A program made the position numbers and the translations under genes. From Mixta theicola (GTDB taxonomy: Bacteria > Pseudomonadota > Gammaproteobacteria > Enterobacterales > Enterobacteriaceae): a stretch of 64,000 nt of DNA. This document shows, one piece after another, positions 38,149-48,040 of the stretch. The notes under the pieces are model-generated. The model searched no databases, had not been told where the DNA came from, and worked only from the letters and a program-made list of their open reading frames with translations. The first letter of the stretch is position 1; each line of letters opens with the position of its first letter. The DNA is taken from NCBI RefSeq assembly GCF_002895925.1, contig NZ_NWUO01000001.1, positions 372,001 to 436,000 on the forward strand. Reading direction: 5' to 3'.

Positions 38149-39741
38149 ATGGAAAATGGAAACGCGCCCCAGGCGCCAGCGTTGAATAAAGCAGGCAGCG
38201 ATAGCCGCGTTGCAAAACCGATGCTGCGCCAGATGATGCTGATCTTTTTATTCGTCATCAGCAGCGCGGTAATCGCCATTAACGGCTGGAACCTGTGGAG
38301 CAGCTGGCAGCGAACGCTACATCTCACCGAAGAAAATGCGCGCAATCTGTCGGTGTCGCTTTCTCGCCAGGCTGAAGATACCTTTCTGCAAATCGACCTG
38401 ACCCTGCAGGATGTGCGCGATCGCATTAACCAGGGCGGCATGGAAAAACAGGCCGATAACCTGCAAAAGCTGCTGCGGGCGCGTGAAGCGGCGCTGCCTC
38501 CGCTGGACAGCATTGTGATTTATAACGCCGCCGGTTATCCCACGCTCTCTTCTGCCGCGCCGCCGCAGGTTAAAGCCAACAGCGCCGATCGGGAATATTT
38601 CCGCTTTCATCAGCTTTCGTCCGACGGCAAATTGCATATCGGCGACGTGGTGCGCAGCCGCATTAGCGGCAATATGGTCATTCCGGTATCAGAACGCCTG
38701 AACAATCCCGACGGCACCTTTCGCGGCGTGGTGATGGCTTCGATTCGCCTCGACTATTTCCGCCAGGTTTATGATTACTACAACCTGGGCACTCGCGATC
38801 TGATGGCGCTGATGAAGGCGGACGGTAACATAATGTATATCCGTCCTTACAGTAACCACCTGATTAACAGGAATATTTCTCTTAGTCCGTTATTTACCCA
38901 ACTGTTAACCACTACCGCCAGCGGCGCTGCCGTTTATCGCGCCGCCGTCGATGGGCGCCCGCGTATTTTTGGCTACGCCAGTCTGAAAAATTATCCGCTG
39001 GTGGTGACCGCAGGCTACGATTTGCAGGAGGTGCGGCAGGACTGGATCGCGGATTCTCTCGGTTCTGTTTTGCTCAATCTGGTTCTGCTGGCGCTGCTGC
39101 TGCTGCTCGGCTTTATCGTGCTGCGCCATATTCGTCTTAACCTGCATAATCAGCTGGAGCTGACTATGGTGCGCGACCAGCTCACCCATATGAACCGCAC
39201 CCTGCAGGGCCTGGCGTTGGTGGATGGTTTAACCGGGCTGGCGAACCGTCGTCAGCTGGACTGGTTTGTGCCGAGAGCGATGGAGCGCGCAATAAAGCTG
39301 CGTACGCCGTTAACTATTCTGCTGATCGATGTCGATTCATTTAAGGCCTATAACGACACTTACGGCCATCTGGCGGGCGATGAATGCCTGCGCAAAGTCG
39401 CGCAATGTTTGAAACGTTTGCCGCTCCGTAGCGAAGATTTGGTTGCCCGTTACGGCGGCGAGGAGTTTATGCTGGTGCTGACGGATAAAACGCAGCCGGA
39501 AGCGCACCTTATCGCTCTGCAGGCGGTGCGCGCGGTGGAGTCACTGGCGATGCCGCATCAGGCAAGCAACGTGGCGGTAAAGCGGGTCACCATTAGTATT
39601 GGTATGCACTGGCAGCCGCGGGTATTTGCTGGCGCTTTGCCCACGGAATTTATCGACAAGGCGGACGAAGCCCTGTATCAGGCGAAGCATCGGGGTAAGA
39701 ATCAGGTTTGGGTAAGCAATATGCCGTCGTCGATAGGATAA
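38149..39741 (+). CDS. Membrane diguanylate cyclase with periplasmic Cache-like sensor
   Basis: A 530-residue GGDEF enzyme that should make cyclic di-GMP. One helix at about residues 27-50, a periplasmic dCache-like sensor of some 250 residues with the PREYF-type motif ADREYFRFHQ, a second helix near 300-325, then a GGDEF domain. The active site GGEEF is at 436-440 and an RxxD inhibitory site (RSED, 427-430) lies five residues before, so product inhibition is expected. No EAL domain. The start ATG has no clear Shine-Dalgarno sequence. It lies 48 bp after moeB; the ligand is unknown. Confidence 0.87.
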   Translation: MENGNAPQAPALNKAGSDSRVAKPMLRQMMLIFLFVISSAVIAINGWNLWSSWQRTLHLTEENARNLSVSLSRQAEDTFLQIDLTLQDVRDRINQGGMEKQADNLQKLLRAREAALPPLDSIVIYNAAGYPTLSSAAPPQVKANSADREYFRFHQLSSDGKLHIGDVVRSRISGNMVIPVSERLNNPDGTFRGVVMASIRLDYFRQVYDYYNLGTRDLMALMKADGNIMYIRPYSNHLINRNISLSPLFTQLLTTTASGAAVYRAAVDGRPRIFGYASLKNYPLVVTAGYDLQEVRQDWIADSLGSVLLNLVLLALLLLLGFIVLRHIRLNLHNQLELTMVRDQLTHMNRTLQGLALVDGLTGLANRRQLDWFVPRAMERAIKLRTPLTILLIDVDSFKAYNDTYGHLAGDECLRKVAQCLKRLPLRSEDLVARYGGEEFMLVLTDKTQPEAHLIALQAVRAVESLAMPHQASNVAVKRVTISIGMHWQPRVFAGALPTEFIDKADEALYQAKHRGKNQVWVSNMPSSIG

Positions 39742-39744
39742 AGT

Positions 39745-39768
39745 AAGGCCGCCATTGCGGCGGCCTTT
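39745..39768 (+). terminator. Hairpin after the diguanylate cyclase gene
   Basis: AAGGCCGCC-ATTGC-GGCGGCCTT is a 9-bp perfect stem followed by a short T run. It starts three bases after the stop codon and faces convergent ybiT. Confidence 0.6.
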
Positions 39769-39808
39769 GGTCGGTGCATCTCTGCGCGAGCGCTTGCTGC
39801 GTCAGTAA

Positions 39809-41401
39809 TTACTGAACGCCTTTGCTACGCAGATAATCTTCATAGCTGCCGCTGAAGTCGATGACTTTTTCCGGCGTAATTTCCAGCACGCGCGTCGCCA
39901 GCGAGCTAACGAATTCGCGGTCGTGAGAAACAAAGATCAGCGTGCCCGGATACATCTCCAGCGCCATGTTCAGCGACTCGATCGATTCCATATCCAGGTG
40001 GTTGGTCGGCTCATCCATAATCAGGATATTGGGGCGCTCCATCATCAGCTTGCCAAACAGCATGCGGCCCTTTTCACCACCCGACAGCACTTTCGCCGGC
40101 TTTTTAATCTCATCCTGACTGAACAGCAGACGGCCCAGCACGCTGCGCACCGCCTGTTCATCGTCGCCTTCCTGCTTCCACTGGCTCATCCAGTCAAACA
40201 CGTTCAGATCGTTAGCAAACTCTTCCGCGTGATCCTGCGCATAGTAGCCAATGCGCACGTTCTCTGACCATTTCACCGTGCCGCTGTCAGGCTGCAAATC
40301 ACCTACCAGCGTTTTCAGCAGCGTGGTTTTACCCACGCCGTTGGTGCCCAGCACCGCCAGCTTTTCGCCCACTTCCAGCAGCAGATTCAGGTCGCGGAAC
40401 AGCGGGCCGTTATCAAAGCCTTGGGTCAGCGCCTCAACTTCCAGTGCGTTACGGAACAGCTTTTTATCCTGCTCGAAGCGGATAAACGGGTTCTGACGGC
40501 TGGAGGCTTTCACCTCGTCCAGCTTGATTTTATCGATCTGCCTGGCGCGTGAGGTGGCCTGACGCGATTTAGAGGCGTTGGCGCTAAAGCGGCTGACAAA
40601 TGACTGCAGCTCGGCGATCTGCGCCTTTTTCCTGGCGTTATCGGACAGCAGACGTTCGCGCGCCTGGGTGGCGGCGGTCATATATTCATCATAGTTGCCC
40701 GGATAGATACGCAGCTCGCCGTAATCCAGATCCGCCATATGGGTGCAGACCATGTTCAGGAAGTGACGGTCGTGCGAAATAATGATCATGGTGCTGTTGC
40801 GATCGTTCAGCACCTGCTCCAGCCAGCGGATAGTATCGATGTCCAGGTTGTTGGTGGGTTCATCCAGCAGCAGAATATCCGGATTGGAGAACAGCGCCTG
40901 CGCCAGCAAAACACGCAGTTTCCAGCCCGGCGCGACTTCGCTCATCAGGCCGTAGTGCTGCTCCAGCGGAATACCCACGCCCAGCAGCAGTTCACCGGCG
41001 CGCGCTTCGGCGGTATACCCGTCCATTTCGCCATACAGCACTTCCAGATCGGCAACTTTGTAGCCATCCTCTTCGCTCATTTCCGGCAGAGCATAGATGC
41101 GATCGCGCTCCTGCTTCACCTGCCACAGCTCATCGTGTCCCATAATGACGGTATCCAGCACGCTGAATTTTTCAAACGCGAACTGGTCCTGGCGCAGCTT
41201 ACCGATACGCTCATTGGGGTCACAGGAGACGTTGCCGGCGGTCGGCATTAAATCGCCGCCCAGAATCTTCATAAAGGTTGATTTACCGCTACCGTTCGCG
41301 CCGATCAGACCGTAACGGTTGCCGCCGCCAAACTTAACGGAGATATTTTCAAACAGCGGTTTGCTGCCAAACTGCATGGTAACGTTGCTGGAAACTAGCA
41401 C
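39809..41401 (-). CDS. ybiT: ABC-F family ATPase YbiT
   Basis: A cytoplasmic ABC-F protein with two ATPase domains joined by a P-site tRNA interaction motif linker (around residues 250-300, rich in Arg/Lys) and no membrane part; the family acts on the ribosome. Walker [10 protein letters not shown] and GTNGVGKTT, Walker [12 protein letters not shown] and [12 protein letters not shown] chose the GTG at 41401: it starts [11 protein letters not shown], matching E. coli [11 protein letters not shown], gives 530 residues and has AAGG upstream. The ATG at 41446 would add 15 unconserved residues. Confidence 0.94.
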   Translation of the reverse strand: MLVSSNVTMQFGSKPLFENISVKFGGGNRYGLIGANGSGKSTFMKILGGDLMPTAGNVSCDPNERIGKLRQDQFAFEKFSVLDTVIMGHDELWQVKQERDRIYALPEMSEEDGYKVADLEVLYGEMDGYTAEARAGELLLGVGIPLEQHYGLMSEVAPGWKLRVLLAQALFSNPDILLLDEPTNNLDIDTIRWLEQVLNDRNSTMIIISHDRHFLNMVCTHMADLDYGELRIYPGNYDEYMTAATQARERLLSDNARKKAQIAELQSFVSRFSANASKSRQATSRARQIDKIKLDEVKASSRQNPFIRFEQDKKLFRNALEVEALTQGFDNGPLFRDLNLLLEVGEKLAVLGTNGVGKTTLLKTLVGDLQPDSGTVKWSENVRIGYYAQDHAEEFANDLNVFDWMSQWKQEGDDEQAVRSVLGRLLFSQDEIKKPAKVLSGGEKGRMLFGKLMMERPNILIMDEPTNHLDMESIESLNMALEMYPGTLIFVSHDREFVSSLATRVLEITPEKVIDFSGSYEDYLRSKGVQ

Positions 41402-41566
41402 AGGGATTGCCTTACTTATGCGGGGAATGTTCCCGTTATAGTTCAAATTACAGGGGCGTTAACGCTGCTCGCTGACTCCGGTCGCTGCCTGAGATGCGCC
41501 AGCCTGTCGCCTTCCTGCGAGTTGAATTATTTTAGGGGATAACGAAATTTGGCGGGCATTGTGCCA

Positions 41567-41598
41567 TAAAAAAAGGCTGGCGAATACCGCCAGCCTTG
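41567..41598 (-). terminator. Terminator of the sugar-porter gene
   Basis: On the minus strand AAGGCTGGCG-GTATT-CGCCAGCCTT is followed by a run of T (41567-41573). It begins about 11 bp after the permease stop. Confidence 0.9.
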
Positions 41599-41608
41599 TG
41601 TAACCACG

Positions 41609-43105
41609 TTAGCCGCCGTGGTGTTCCGCTTCGCGCTTGAGCGGCGCAGACAGCACAGGCGTTTCACGATCGGGCGAGAGCCATTCGTGCAGATAGTGTT
41701 CAATCTGCTCCAGGCTGCGGTTACGCGTTTCCGGGATGCAGTTAAGCACAAAGATCGCGCCGCCGATGCCGATGGCGCCGAAGATAAAGAAGGCGCCCGC
41801 CAGGCCCACCGTGGCCAGCATCACCGGGAACATCAGCGAGATAATGAAGTTGGCGATCCACATGGCGAATACCGCGCCGCCCATAAAAATACCGCGCAGG
41901 CGCGTCGGGAAGATTTCCGACAGCAGCAGCCAGGTAACCGGCGACAGCGCGCCCTGCTGGAAGCACAGAAACATCAGCATGCCCAGCAGCACCATATAGC
42001 TGCGCAGCATATCGGGCTGGCCGTTAAGGGTTTCAGGCATCAGCCAGCTCACCGCGCCGATAAAGAATAAACAGGCGGTACAGCCAAACTGCCCGATCAT
42101 CGTCATGGTGCGGCGGCCAATTTTGCCCAGCAGCCAGATGCCGACAAAGGTCATCAGGACGGAGATCACGCCGTTGGCGATGGTGGCGAACAGCGCGGCG
42201 CTGTTGCTCATTCCGACGCTGGTTAATACCGTAGGCGCGTAGTACATAATGGTATTGACGCCGGTCAGCTGCTGGATCACCGCCACGCCGATGCCAATCA
42301 GAAACAGCTTAAACAGCCAGGGCTTTTTCAACTCGCGCAGATGCGGTTTCTGCTGGTTTTCCTGCTCCTGCAGCGTTTCTTCAATTTCGGTCAGCTCCCA
42401 TTCGACATCGTCCTTGGCGCGGGTACGCTCCAGCACGCGGCGCGCCTCCGCCAGACGTCCTTTCATCGCATACCAACGCGGCGTATCGGGCATAAACATC
42501 ATGCCGAACCACAGCAACACCGCCGGTACGGTAGCAATCGCCAGCATCCAGCGCCAGGTATCCGCCCCGCCCCAGACGGCATTAAAGGAAGCGTTAGAGA
42601 TATAGGCCAGCATCTGGCCGGAAACGATCATCAGCTCCTGTATGGTCACCAGCTGGCCGCGCTTATTCGCCGGGGCGATTTCGGCAATATAGACCGGCAC
42701 GGTTGCCGCCGCGCCGCCGACCGCGACGCCTAACACCAGGCGGAAAAAGATCATCCAGTGAACGTCCGGCGCCAGCGAGGTGCCCAGCGCGCCAATGGCG
42801 AAGATGATCGCCAGTACCAGAATAATTTTCCGGCGTCCGGCGGCGGAGGCGAAGTGACCGGCCAGCAGCGCGCCGAAGGCGGCGCCAAACAGCAGCGAGC
42901 TGGTCACCAGGCCGGTGGTAAAAGGCGTGAGATGCAGTTCGTCGCCCATAAACAGCAGCGCGCCGGAAATAACCCCGGTATCGTAGCCAAACAGCAATCC
43001 GCCCAGCGTTGCGACCATCGCGATCACTTTAACAAAGGGTTCAGCGGGTGTGCTGCTGTTTGGCCCGGAGGCTTTGCTCAACGTAAGGTATTGTTCTTTT
43101 GGCAT
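41609..43105 (-). CDS. Sugar-porter family MFS transporter
   Basis: A 498-residue 12-helix permease of the sugar:H+ symporter family (GalP/AraE/XylE, IolT-like). Signatures: GGLLFGYDTGVISGAL in helix 1, GRRK after helix 2, PVYIAEIAPANKRG, the long central loop, QQLTGVNTIMYYAP in helix 7 and PETRNRSLEQIE at the end. Which sugar or polyol it carries is not visible; sequence flavour recalls inositol transporters. It stands alone, with its own terminator and an upstream region containing a weak CRP-like site. Confidence 0.87.
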   Translation of the reverse strand: MPKEQYLTLSKASGPNSSTPAEPFVKVIAMVATLGGLLFGYDTGVISGALLFMGDELHLTPFTTGLVTSSLLFGAAFGALLAGHFASAAGRRKIILVLAIIFAIGALGTSLAPDVHWMIFFRLVLGVAVGGAAATVPVYIAEIAPANKRGQLVTIQELMIVSGQMLAYISNASFNAVWGGADTWRWMLAIATVPAVLLWFGMMFMPDTPRWYAMKGRLAEARRVLERTRAKDDVEWELTEIEETLQEQENQQKPHLRELKKPWLFKLFLIGIGVAVIQQLTGVNTIMYYAPTVLTSVGMSNSAALFATIANGVISVLMTFVGIWLLGKIGRRTMTMIGQFGCTACLFFIGAVSWLMPETLNGQPDMLRSYMVLLGMLMFLCFQQGALSPVTWLLLSEIFPTRLRGIFMGGAVFAMWIANFIISLMFPVMLATVGLAGAFFIFGAIGIGGAIFVLNCIPETRNRSLEQIEHYLHEWLSPDRETPVLSAPLKREAEHHGG

Positions 43106-43421
43106 GATGACTCCAGCAACCTGGTTGAAGTGGAAATCTGACCTGTGTTCTGCTGACAGAACACAAACCTTTCACCACACAACATAGATTATTTTTTTCA
43201 TTTCAAATAATAGTGAAACAGTAATTTTGTGGCAGAGGTCATAATCTTCCGCCTGAAGGCTGACCGCTGTCACACTATTTCGTTTACAGTGTTGTTAAAC
43301 GCGCAGAAAATTTTTTACTGGCGTTAGCGACAGATGTTTCGTTACCCATTAAAAAGGAAATGTTTGTTTTAAAAATATTCAGCGCGGGAACGGCAGGCTG
43401 CCCAGGTATGAAGGAAGAAAC
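43106..43421 (-). promoter_or_regulatory. Upstream region of the sugar-porter gene
   Basis: No gene is seen. TGTGGCAGAGGTCATA at 43228-43243 resembles a CRP site (seven of ten half-site bases), about 130 bp before the permease start, as expected for a carbon-source transporter. The call is weak. Confidence 0.3.
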
Positions 43422-43453
43422 AAAAAAAGCCGCCGGTTGCAGGCTGGCGGCTT
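43422..43453 (-). terminator. Terminator of the efflux operon
   Basis: On the minus strand AAGCCGCC and GGCGGCTT pair around an 11-base loop and are followed by seven T. It lies 60 bp after the outer-membrane factor gene. Confidence 0.8.
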
Positions 43454-43512
43454 GAAACTGATAACCGGATAAGAGCGTAGAGGCTCTCCTTTTTTGTCGG
43501 GCTACAGGCAGG

Positions 43513-45051
43513 TTAGCTGGCGGGCGTCGCCGGGCCAAAGACGTTAAATTGCGGCAACGCGACGTTTTGATAATTTTCCCAGCCGCCGCCAAGCGCTTTA
43601 TACAGCGCGACCAAATCCAGGCTGCTTTGCATGCGCGCCTGTTCCGCCTGCTGTTTTGCCTGCGCCAGCTGGCGCTGGGCATCCAGCGCATCAAGGAAGG
43701 TGGAAAGGCCTTTTCTATAGCTGTCGCTGGCTAAATCAAAGCTGTTCTGCAGGGCGCTAACGGTTTCATCCATCTGGGTCACCCGCTCCTGATCGGTACG
43801 GTAGCTGACCAGCGCATTTTCCACATCCTGCAGCGCGGTTAATACCGTTTGTCGATAGTTTAACGCCGAGCTGGCCTGCTGGGCCCGCGCCAGCTTCACG
43901 CTGGAAACCAGCCTGCCGCCCTGAAAAATCGGGATCGATAACGCGGGGCCATAGCTGTAGAAATGGCTGCTCCAGTTATCCAGATAACTGGCGTCGGTAT
44001 TGCGCACGCCCAGCTGACCGGTTAACGACAGGCTGGGAAACAGCTGCGCGACCGATACGCCGATATTCGCGGTCGCGGCATGCAGGTTAGCCTCCGCCTG
44101 ACGAATATCGGGGCGACGACGCGCCAGCGTAGACGGAATGCCTACCGGCACGGCGGGAGGCAAGGCAGGCAGCGTTTTCCCGGCCATCAGTTCGCTATCC
44201 AGCGCGCCGGGCGGTTTGCCCGTCAGCACCGCCAGCCCGTTCATCGCCTGACGCGCCTGCGCCTGGTACTGCGGCAGCTGAGCGCGCAGCGAGCTGAGCT
44301 GCGCGCGCGCGTTTTCCACATCCAGCTGCGGCGCCAGGCCGTTACGCTGCTGGCTTTGCGTCAGTTCCAGCGTCTGCTGCGCCACGTCGATCTGCGTTTG
44401 CAGCGTGCGCGTTATCGACTGCGCGCCGCGCAGCTGCAGATAAGCGCGTGCCACCTCAGCCTCCAGCGAGACCAACGCATCGTTACGGCTCTCTATCGAT
44501 TCCTGCTGCTGCGCATTGGCGGTTTCCACCTGCCGCCGGACTTTACCCCACAGATCCAGCTCCCAGGAGGCGTCAAAGCTGCCCTGATACAGATTGATCG
44601 GCTGAGTCAGGCTATCAAGCGACGAACGCAGCTCAGGGGCATTCTCATCCAGCTGATCATACGCGCCGCTGGATTCCAGCATCCCCTTCGCGCCCAGCTG
44701 CTGTCGCCGGGCGGAAACGTTGCCGTTAATGGCGGGAAACAGCCCGCCGCGCGCCTGCGACAGCTGCTCACGCGCCCCGGCAATACGCAGCACCGCCTGC
44801 TGCAGCGACAGGTTACCGGCAATGGCGCGATCGACCAGGCTATTCAGCTGCGGATCGTTAAAGCTGCGCCACCAGCTGGGATTGATGGCGCTGCTCTGCG
44901 GCTTTGAGGCCGCCTGCGAAGCGAGATCGCGCCAGCTGCCGGGCGTCTGGGCCTGTGGCGGCTGGTAGTCGGGCCCCACCGCGCAGCCCGCCAGCAGCAA
45001 GGATAAAGCCAGCAGGCCGGGGCGCGAACGCATTACCCTGGTAACGTTCAT
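43513..45051 (-). CDS. Outer-membrane factor lipoprotein (NodT/TolC-like) of a tripartite efflux pump
   Basis: A 512-residue outer-membrane channel lipoprotein with lipobox LLAGC (Cys23) and two OEP repeats. Typical motifs are GPDYQPP after the lipid anchor, NPSWWRSFNDPQLNSLVDRA and RRPDIRQAEANLHAA. It forms the trimeric exit duct for the MFS pump encoded just before it. It starts one base after the MFS gene stop; a second in-frame ATG six codons in is possible. Confidence 0.9.
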   Translation of the reverse strand: MNVTRVMRSRPGLLALSLLLAGCAVGPDYQPPQAQTPGSWRDLASQAASKPQSSAINPSWWRSFNDPQLNSLVDRAIAGNLSLQQAVLRIAGAREQLSQARGGLFPAINGNVSARRQQLGAKGMLESSGAYDQLDENAPELRSSLDSLTQPINLYQGSFDASWELDLWGKVRRQVETANAQQQESIESRNDALVSLEAEVARAYLQLRGAQSITRTLQTQIDVAQQTLELTQSQQRNGLAPQLDVENARAQLSSLRAQLPQYQAQARQAMNGLAVLTGKPPGALDSELMAGKTLPALPPAVPVGIPSTLARRRPDIRQAEANLHAATANIGVSVAQLFPSLSLTGQLGVRNTDASYLDNWSSHFYSYGPALSIPIFQGGRLVSSVKLARAQQASSALNYRQTVLTALQDVENALVSYRTDQERVTQMDETVSALQNSFDLASDSYRKGLSTFLDALDAQRQLAQAKQQAEQARMQSSLDLVALYKALGGGWENYQNVALPQFNVFGPATPAS

Positions 45052-45052
45052 G

Positions 45053-46621
45053 TCAGTGTGCTCCTGCGCTGCCTTCGCTCTTAACCGGCGAAAGCAGAAA
45101 ACATAAAGGAATCAAAATAAAGGCGACGATACCCAGCCCGATAAAAACATCGACATAAGCCAGGATACGCGCCTGCACGATCGTTTGCTGATAGAGCTGA
45201 CCGGTCGCCAGCGTCAGCGGATCGCCAGCCGCCGAGGTAAAGTCGCGAATACTCTGCGCCCAGCGCTCTACGGTAAGATTAAACTGCTCATTTAACGGCG
45301 TCATGTTAGATGCCAGATGCGCGCTACGTACCTGCTCGCGCTCGGTGATCGCCGCGGTAGAGAGGGAGATGCCAATCGATCCGGCGACGTTACGGAACAT
45401 GGTAAACAGCGCCGAGGCATCGGCATTTAGCCGCTGCGGAATGGTGGCAAAGGCGATAGTGGTTAGCGGCACAAACAGGAACCCCAGCCCGATAGATTGC
45501 GCGCTGCGCATCAGCACCAGAGTGGTGAAATCAACCTGCGGCGTTAGGCCGGACGAATAGAACATCGACACCGTCAGGCAGGTAAAACCGAAGGCGATGA
45601 TCCAGCGCGTTTGTACCAACGGCATCAGCTTCAGCACCAGCGGAATGGTAAGTACAATCAGGATCGCGCCCGGCGACAGCACCAGCCCTGACCAGGTGGC
45701 GGTATAGCCCAGATCCTGCTGCGCCAGCTGCGGCAGAACCACCGAACTGCCATACAGGATCATCGCCATGCCCGCCATCAGCAGGCCGGAAACCCAGAAG
45801 TTACGATCGCGTACCACGCCGATTTCCACTACCGGTTTACGCGCGTACATCAGCCAGTAAATCGCCCCGGTCAGGCCAATCAGGGTCAATACGCCAAAGA
45901 ACTGAATAAAATGTGAGGCGAACCAGTCTTCATCCTCGCCGCGATCCAGCATTACCTGCAAACAGCCGAGACCCAGGGTGATCAGGCTGATGCCGATATA
46001 ATCGATCGTCAGTTTGCCTTTCGCCCAGCGCCGCTCCCACGGCGGATCTTCCAGCAGCTGATAGATAGCCAGCGTGGCAAGGATGCCCACCGGTACGTTA
46101 ATAAAGAAGACCCAGCGCCAGCTGTAGTTATCCGTAATCCAGCCGCCAAGCGTCGGCCCAATTACCGGCGCCACGATAATCGCAATCGAGGAAAGGCCAA
46201 ACGCCTTCCCGCGATCTTCCGCCTTAAAATAATCCAGCAGTACCGACTGCTGTACCGGCTGCAGCCCGCCGCCAAAAAAGCCCTGCAGAATGCGGAACAG
46301 AATAATTTGCCACAGCTCCGTGGCGATGCCGCACAGAAACGAACAGAGGGTAAACATCACAATACAGATCAGAAAGTATTGCTTACGTCCAAACAGCCGG
46401 GAAAAGAAAGCGGAGATTGGTAATACGATGCCGTTCGCCACCAGATAGGAGGTCAGCACCCAGGTTGATTCGTCGTAGCTGGAGGAGAGCGTGCCGGCAA
46501 TATGCGGCAGCGCCACGTTGACGATGGTGGTATCCAGGATTTCCATGAATACCGCCAACGTCACCGTTACCGCAACCAGCCAGGGATTACTGGCCGGCTG
46601 CCAGCTTTGGCTGTGGCTCAT
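45053..46621 (-). CDS. EmrB-type DHA2 drug:H+ antiporter
   Basis: A 522-residue 14-helix MFS drug exporter of the DHA2 family. Motif TTIVNVALPHIAG in helix 1 (with acidic residue before), SRLFGRKQ motif A, ADRGK-like EDRGKAFG and GPTLGGWITDNYSWRWVFFINVPVG motif C are all present. It pairs with the adaptor (4-bp overlap) and outer-membrane factor (1-bp gap). Substrates cannot be predicted; EmrB relatives export uncouplers and hydrophobic antibiotics. The E. coli emrAB operon lacks a linked outer-membrane factor. Confidence 0.92.
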   Translation of the reverse strand: MSHSQSWQPASNPWLVAVTVTLAVFMEILDTTIVNVALPHIAGTLSSSYDESTWVLTSYLVANGIVLPISAFFSRLFGRKQYFLICIVMFTLCSFLCGIATELWQIILFRILQGFFGGGLQPVQQSVLLDYFKAEDRGKAFGLSSIAIIVAPVIGPTLGGWITDNYSWRWVFFINVPVGILATLAIYQLLEDPPWERRWAKGKLTIDYIGISLITLGLGCLQVMLDRGEDEDWFASHFIQFFGVLTLIGLTGAIYWLMYARKPVVEIGVVRDRNFWVSGLLMAGMAMILYGSSVVLPQLAQQDLGYTATWSGLVLSPGAILIVLTIPLVLKLMPLVQTRWIIAFGFTCLTVSMFYSSGLTPQVDFTTLVLMRSAQSIGLGFLFVPLTTIAFATIPQRLNADASALFTMFRNVAGSIGISLSTAAITEREQVRSAHLASNMTPLNEQFNLTVERWAQSIRDFTSAAGDPLTLATGQLYQQTIVQARILAYVDVFIGLGIVAFILIPLCFLLSPVKSEGSAGAH

Positions 46622-47751
46622 TCCACCGTAACCTTAGGCACCACGGAGAGTCCCAGCGGCAAAGGTTTGTTTGGATCCAGCCCGTTATCAATCACGATTT
46701 TAACCGGCACGCGCTGCACGATTTTAACAAAGTTGCCGGTAGCGTTTTCCGCCGGGAAGGCTGAGAAGCGTGAGCCGGAACCCATCTGGATACTGTCAAC
46801 GTGCCCTTCCAGCTCTCCGTCCGGCCAGGCATCCACGCTAATAGTGACCCTGTCACCGGGTTTCATGCGCTCAAGCTGCGATTCTTTAAAGTTGGCGGTT
46901 ATCCAGATTTCAGGCGAAACCAGCGAAAAAAGCGCACTGCCCGCCTGCACTAAAGAGCCGAGCTGCACATTACGTTTGGTCACAAAGCCATCGTAAGGGG
47001 CGCGCACTTCGGTATAAGAGAGGTTCAGCTCGGCGACGTTAAGCTGCGCCTGCGCCTGTTCGACCTGCTGGCGGCGCGCCTCAACGTTAGTTTCCTGCTG
47101 GCGGATTTGCAGCGCTATCTGCGACGCCACTTCCACCTGCGCCTTCGCGCTTTGTAGCTGTGCCTGGGCGGAACGCAGCTGGGCGCTGGCGGTATCAATA
47201 TTACGTTGGGAGGTCGCGCGCGGATCAACGCCACGCAGCCGGCGATAGTCTGACTGGGCGTTAAGCAAACTGGCCTGGGCCTGGGCCTGCTGCGCCAGCG
47301 CCTGATCGCGTTGGGCCGGATACTGCACTTTCGCCAGGGCCAGCTGCGCCTGGGCCTGATGCAGCTGTGCCTGAGCCAGACCAAGCTGCGCTTTCGCCTG
47401 ATCGCGCTGCGCCTGCGTATCGCGCGGATCGATCAGCAGCAGCAAATCGCCTTTTTTAACCCGCTGGTTATCATTAACCAGCAGCTTCACCGCGTAGCCG
47501 GAAGTTTTGGCGGCGATGGTTACCGCATTGCCTTCGGTAAAGGCATCATCAGTGGTTTCTTCATTGCGCGTGCTCAGCCAGAAGAACAGCGCAACGATGA
47601 TCATAACAATCACCACCACACCCAGAATAATCAGCGGTTTTTTTCCGGGGCGCTTACGCGGTTGTTCCTGTTCCTGCTGGCTTTCATCGTTGTCCTGATG
47701 CGCTTTATCATCATCGGGCGACGTGTCGTTTGAATGAGTCATCGGTTCCAT
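46618..47751 (-). CDS. EmrA/HlyD-type periplasmic adaptor protein
   Basis: A 377-residue membrane-fusion protein: a short charged cytoplasmic tail, one helix (about residues 38-60), biotinyl-lipoyl half domains around TDDAFTEGNAVTIAAKTSGYV, a long Gln/Ala-rich coiled-coil hairpin (about 115-225) and a beta-barrel domain. It bridges the MFS pump and the outer-membrane factor. Start could be ATG 47751 or 47742; the Shine-Dalgarno AGGA is close to the first and far from the second. No regulator gene sits beside the operon. Confidence 0.9.
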   Translation of the reverse strand: MEPMTHSNDTSPDDDKAHQDNDESQQEQEQPRKRPGKKPLIILGVVVIVMIIVALFFWLSTRNEETTDDAFTEGNAVTIAAKTSGYAVKLLVNDNQRVKKGDLLLLIDPRDTQAQRDQAKAQLGLAQAQLHQAQAQLALAKVQYPAQRDQALAQQAQAQASLLNAQSDYRRLRGVDPRATSQRNIDTASAQLRSAQAQLQSAKAQVEVASQIALQIRQQETNVEARRQQVEQAQAQLNVAELNLSYTEVRAPYDGFVTKRNVQLGSLVQAGSALFSLVSPEIWITANFKESQLERMKPGDRVTISVDAWPDGELEGHVDSIQMGSGSRFSAFPAENATGNFVKIVQRVPVKIVIDNGLDPNKPLPLGLSVVPKVTVE

Positions 47752-48040
47752 TTTCCTGCAGCATAAATCCTGAACTTACGATTTGAGATTAGCCATAGAA
47801 GTAAAAATTACAAATGCCAGGCTTAATTGACAAATTGAGTGTAGCGGGAAATAAGCTGGCAGAGGGCAATGGCGGTCGGCTTAATAACGGCAGGAAGAGA
47901 CGCAGCGCATTCAACGCTGCTCACCCATGCTGGAAAAACGCGGCGCTGAAAACGCGCCGCAGGAAAAAGCTTTCAGTCGGGCCGCAGGTTATGCAGCAAA
48001 ACGGGGGGCGGCCGCCTGGCTGGCGGTCACGGCCGGGGTT

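Noticed and set aside
43472-43493. Orphan plus-strand AGAGC/GCTCT hairpin followed by six T, considered as an sRNA terminator
   Set aside because: Only a 5-bp stem, no promoter found, and it lies just inside the 3' trailer of the efflux operon.
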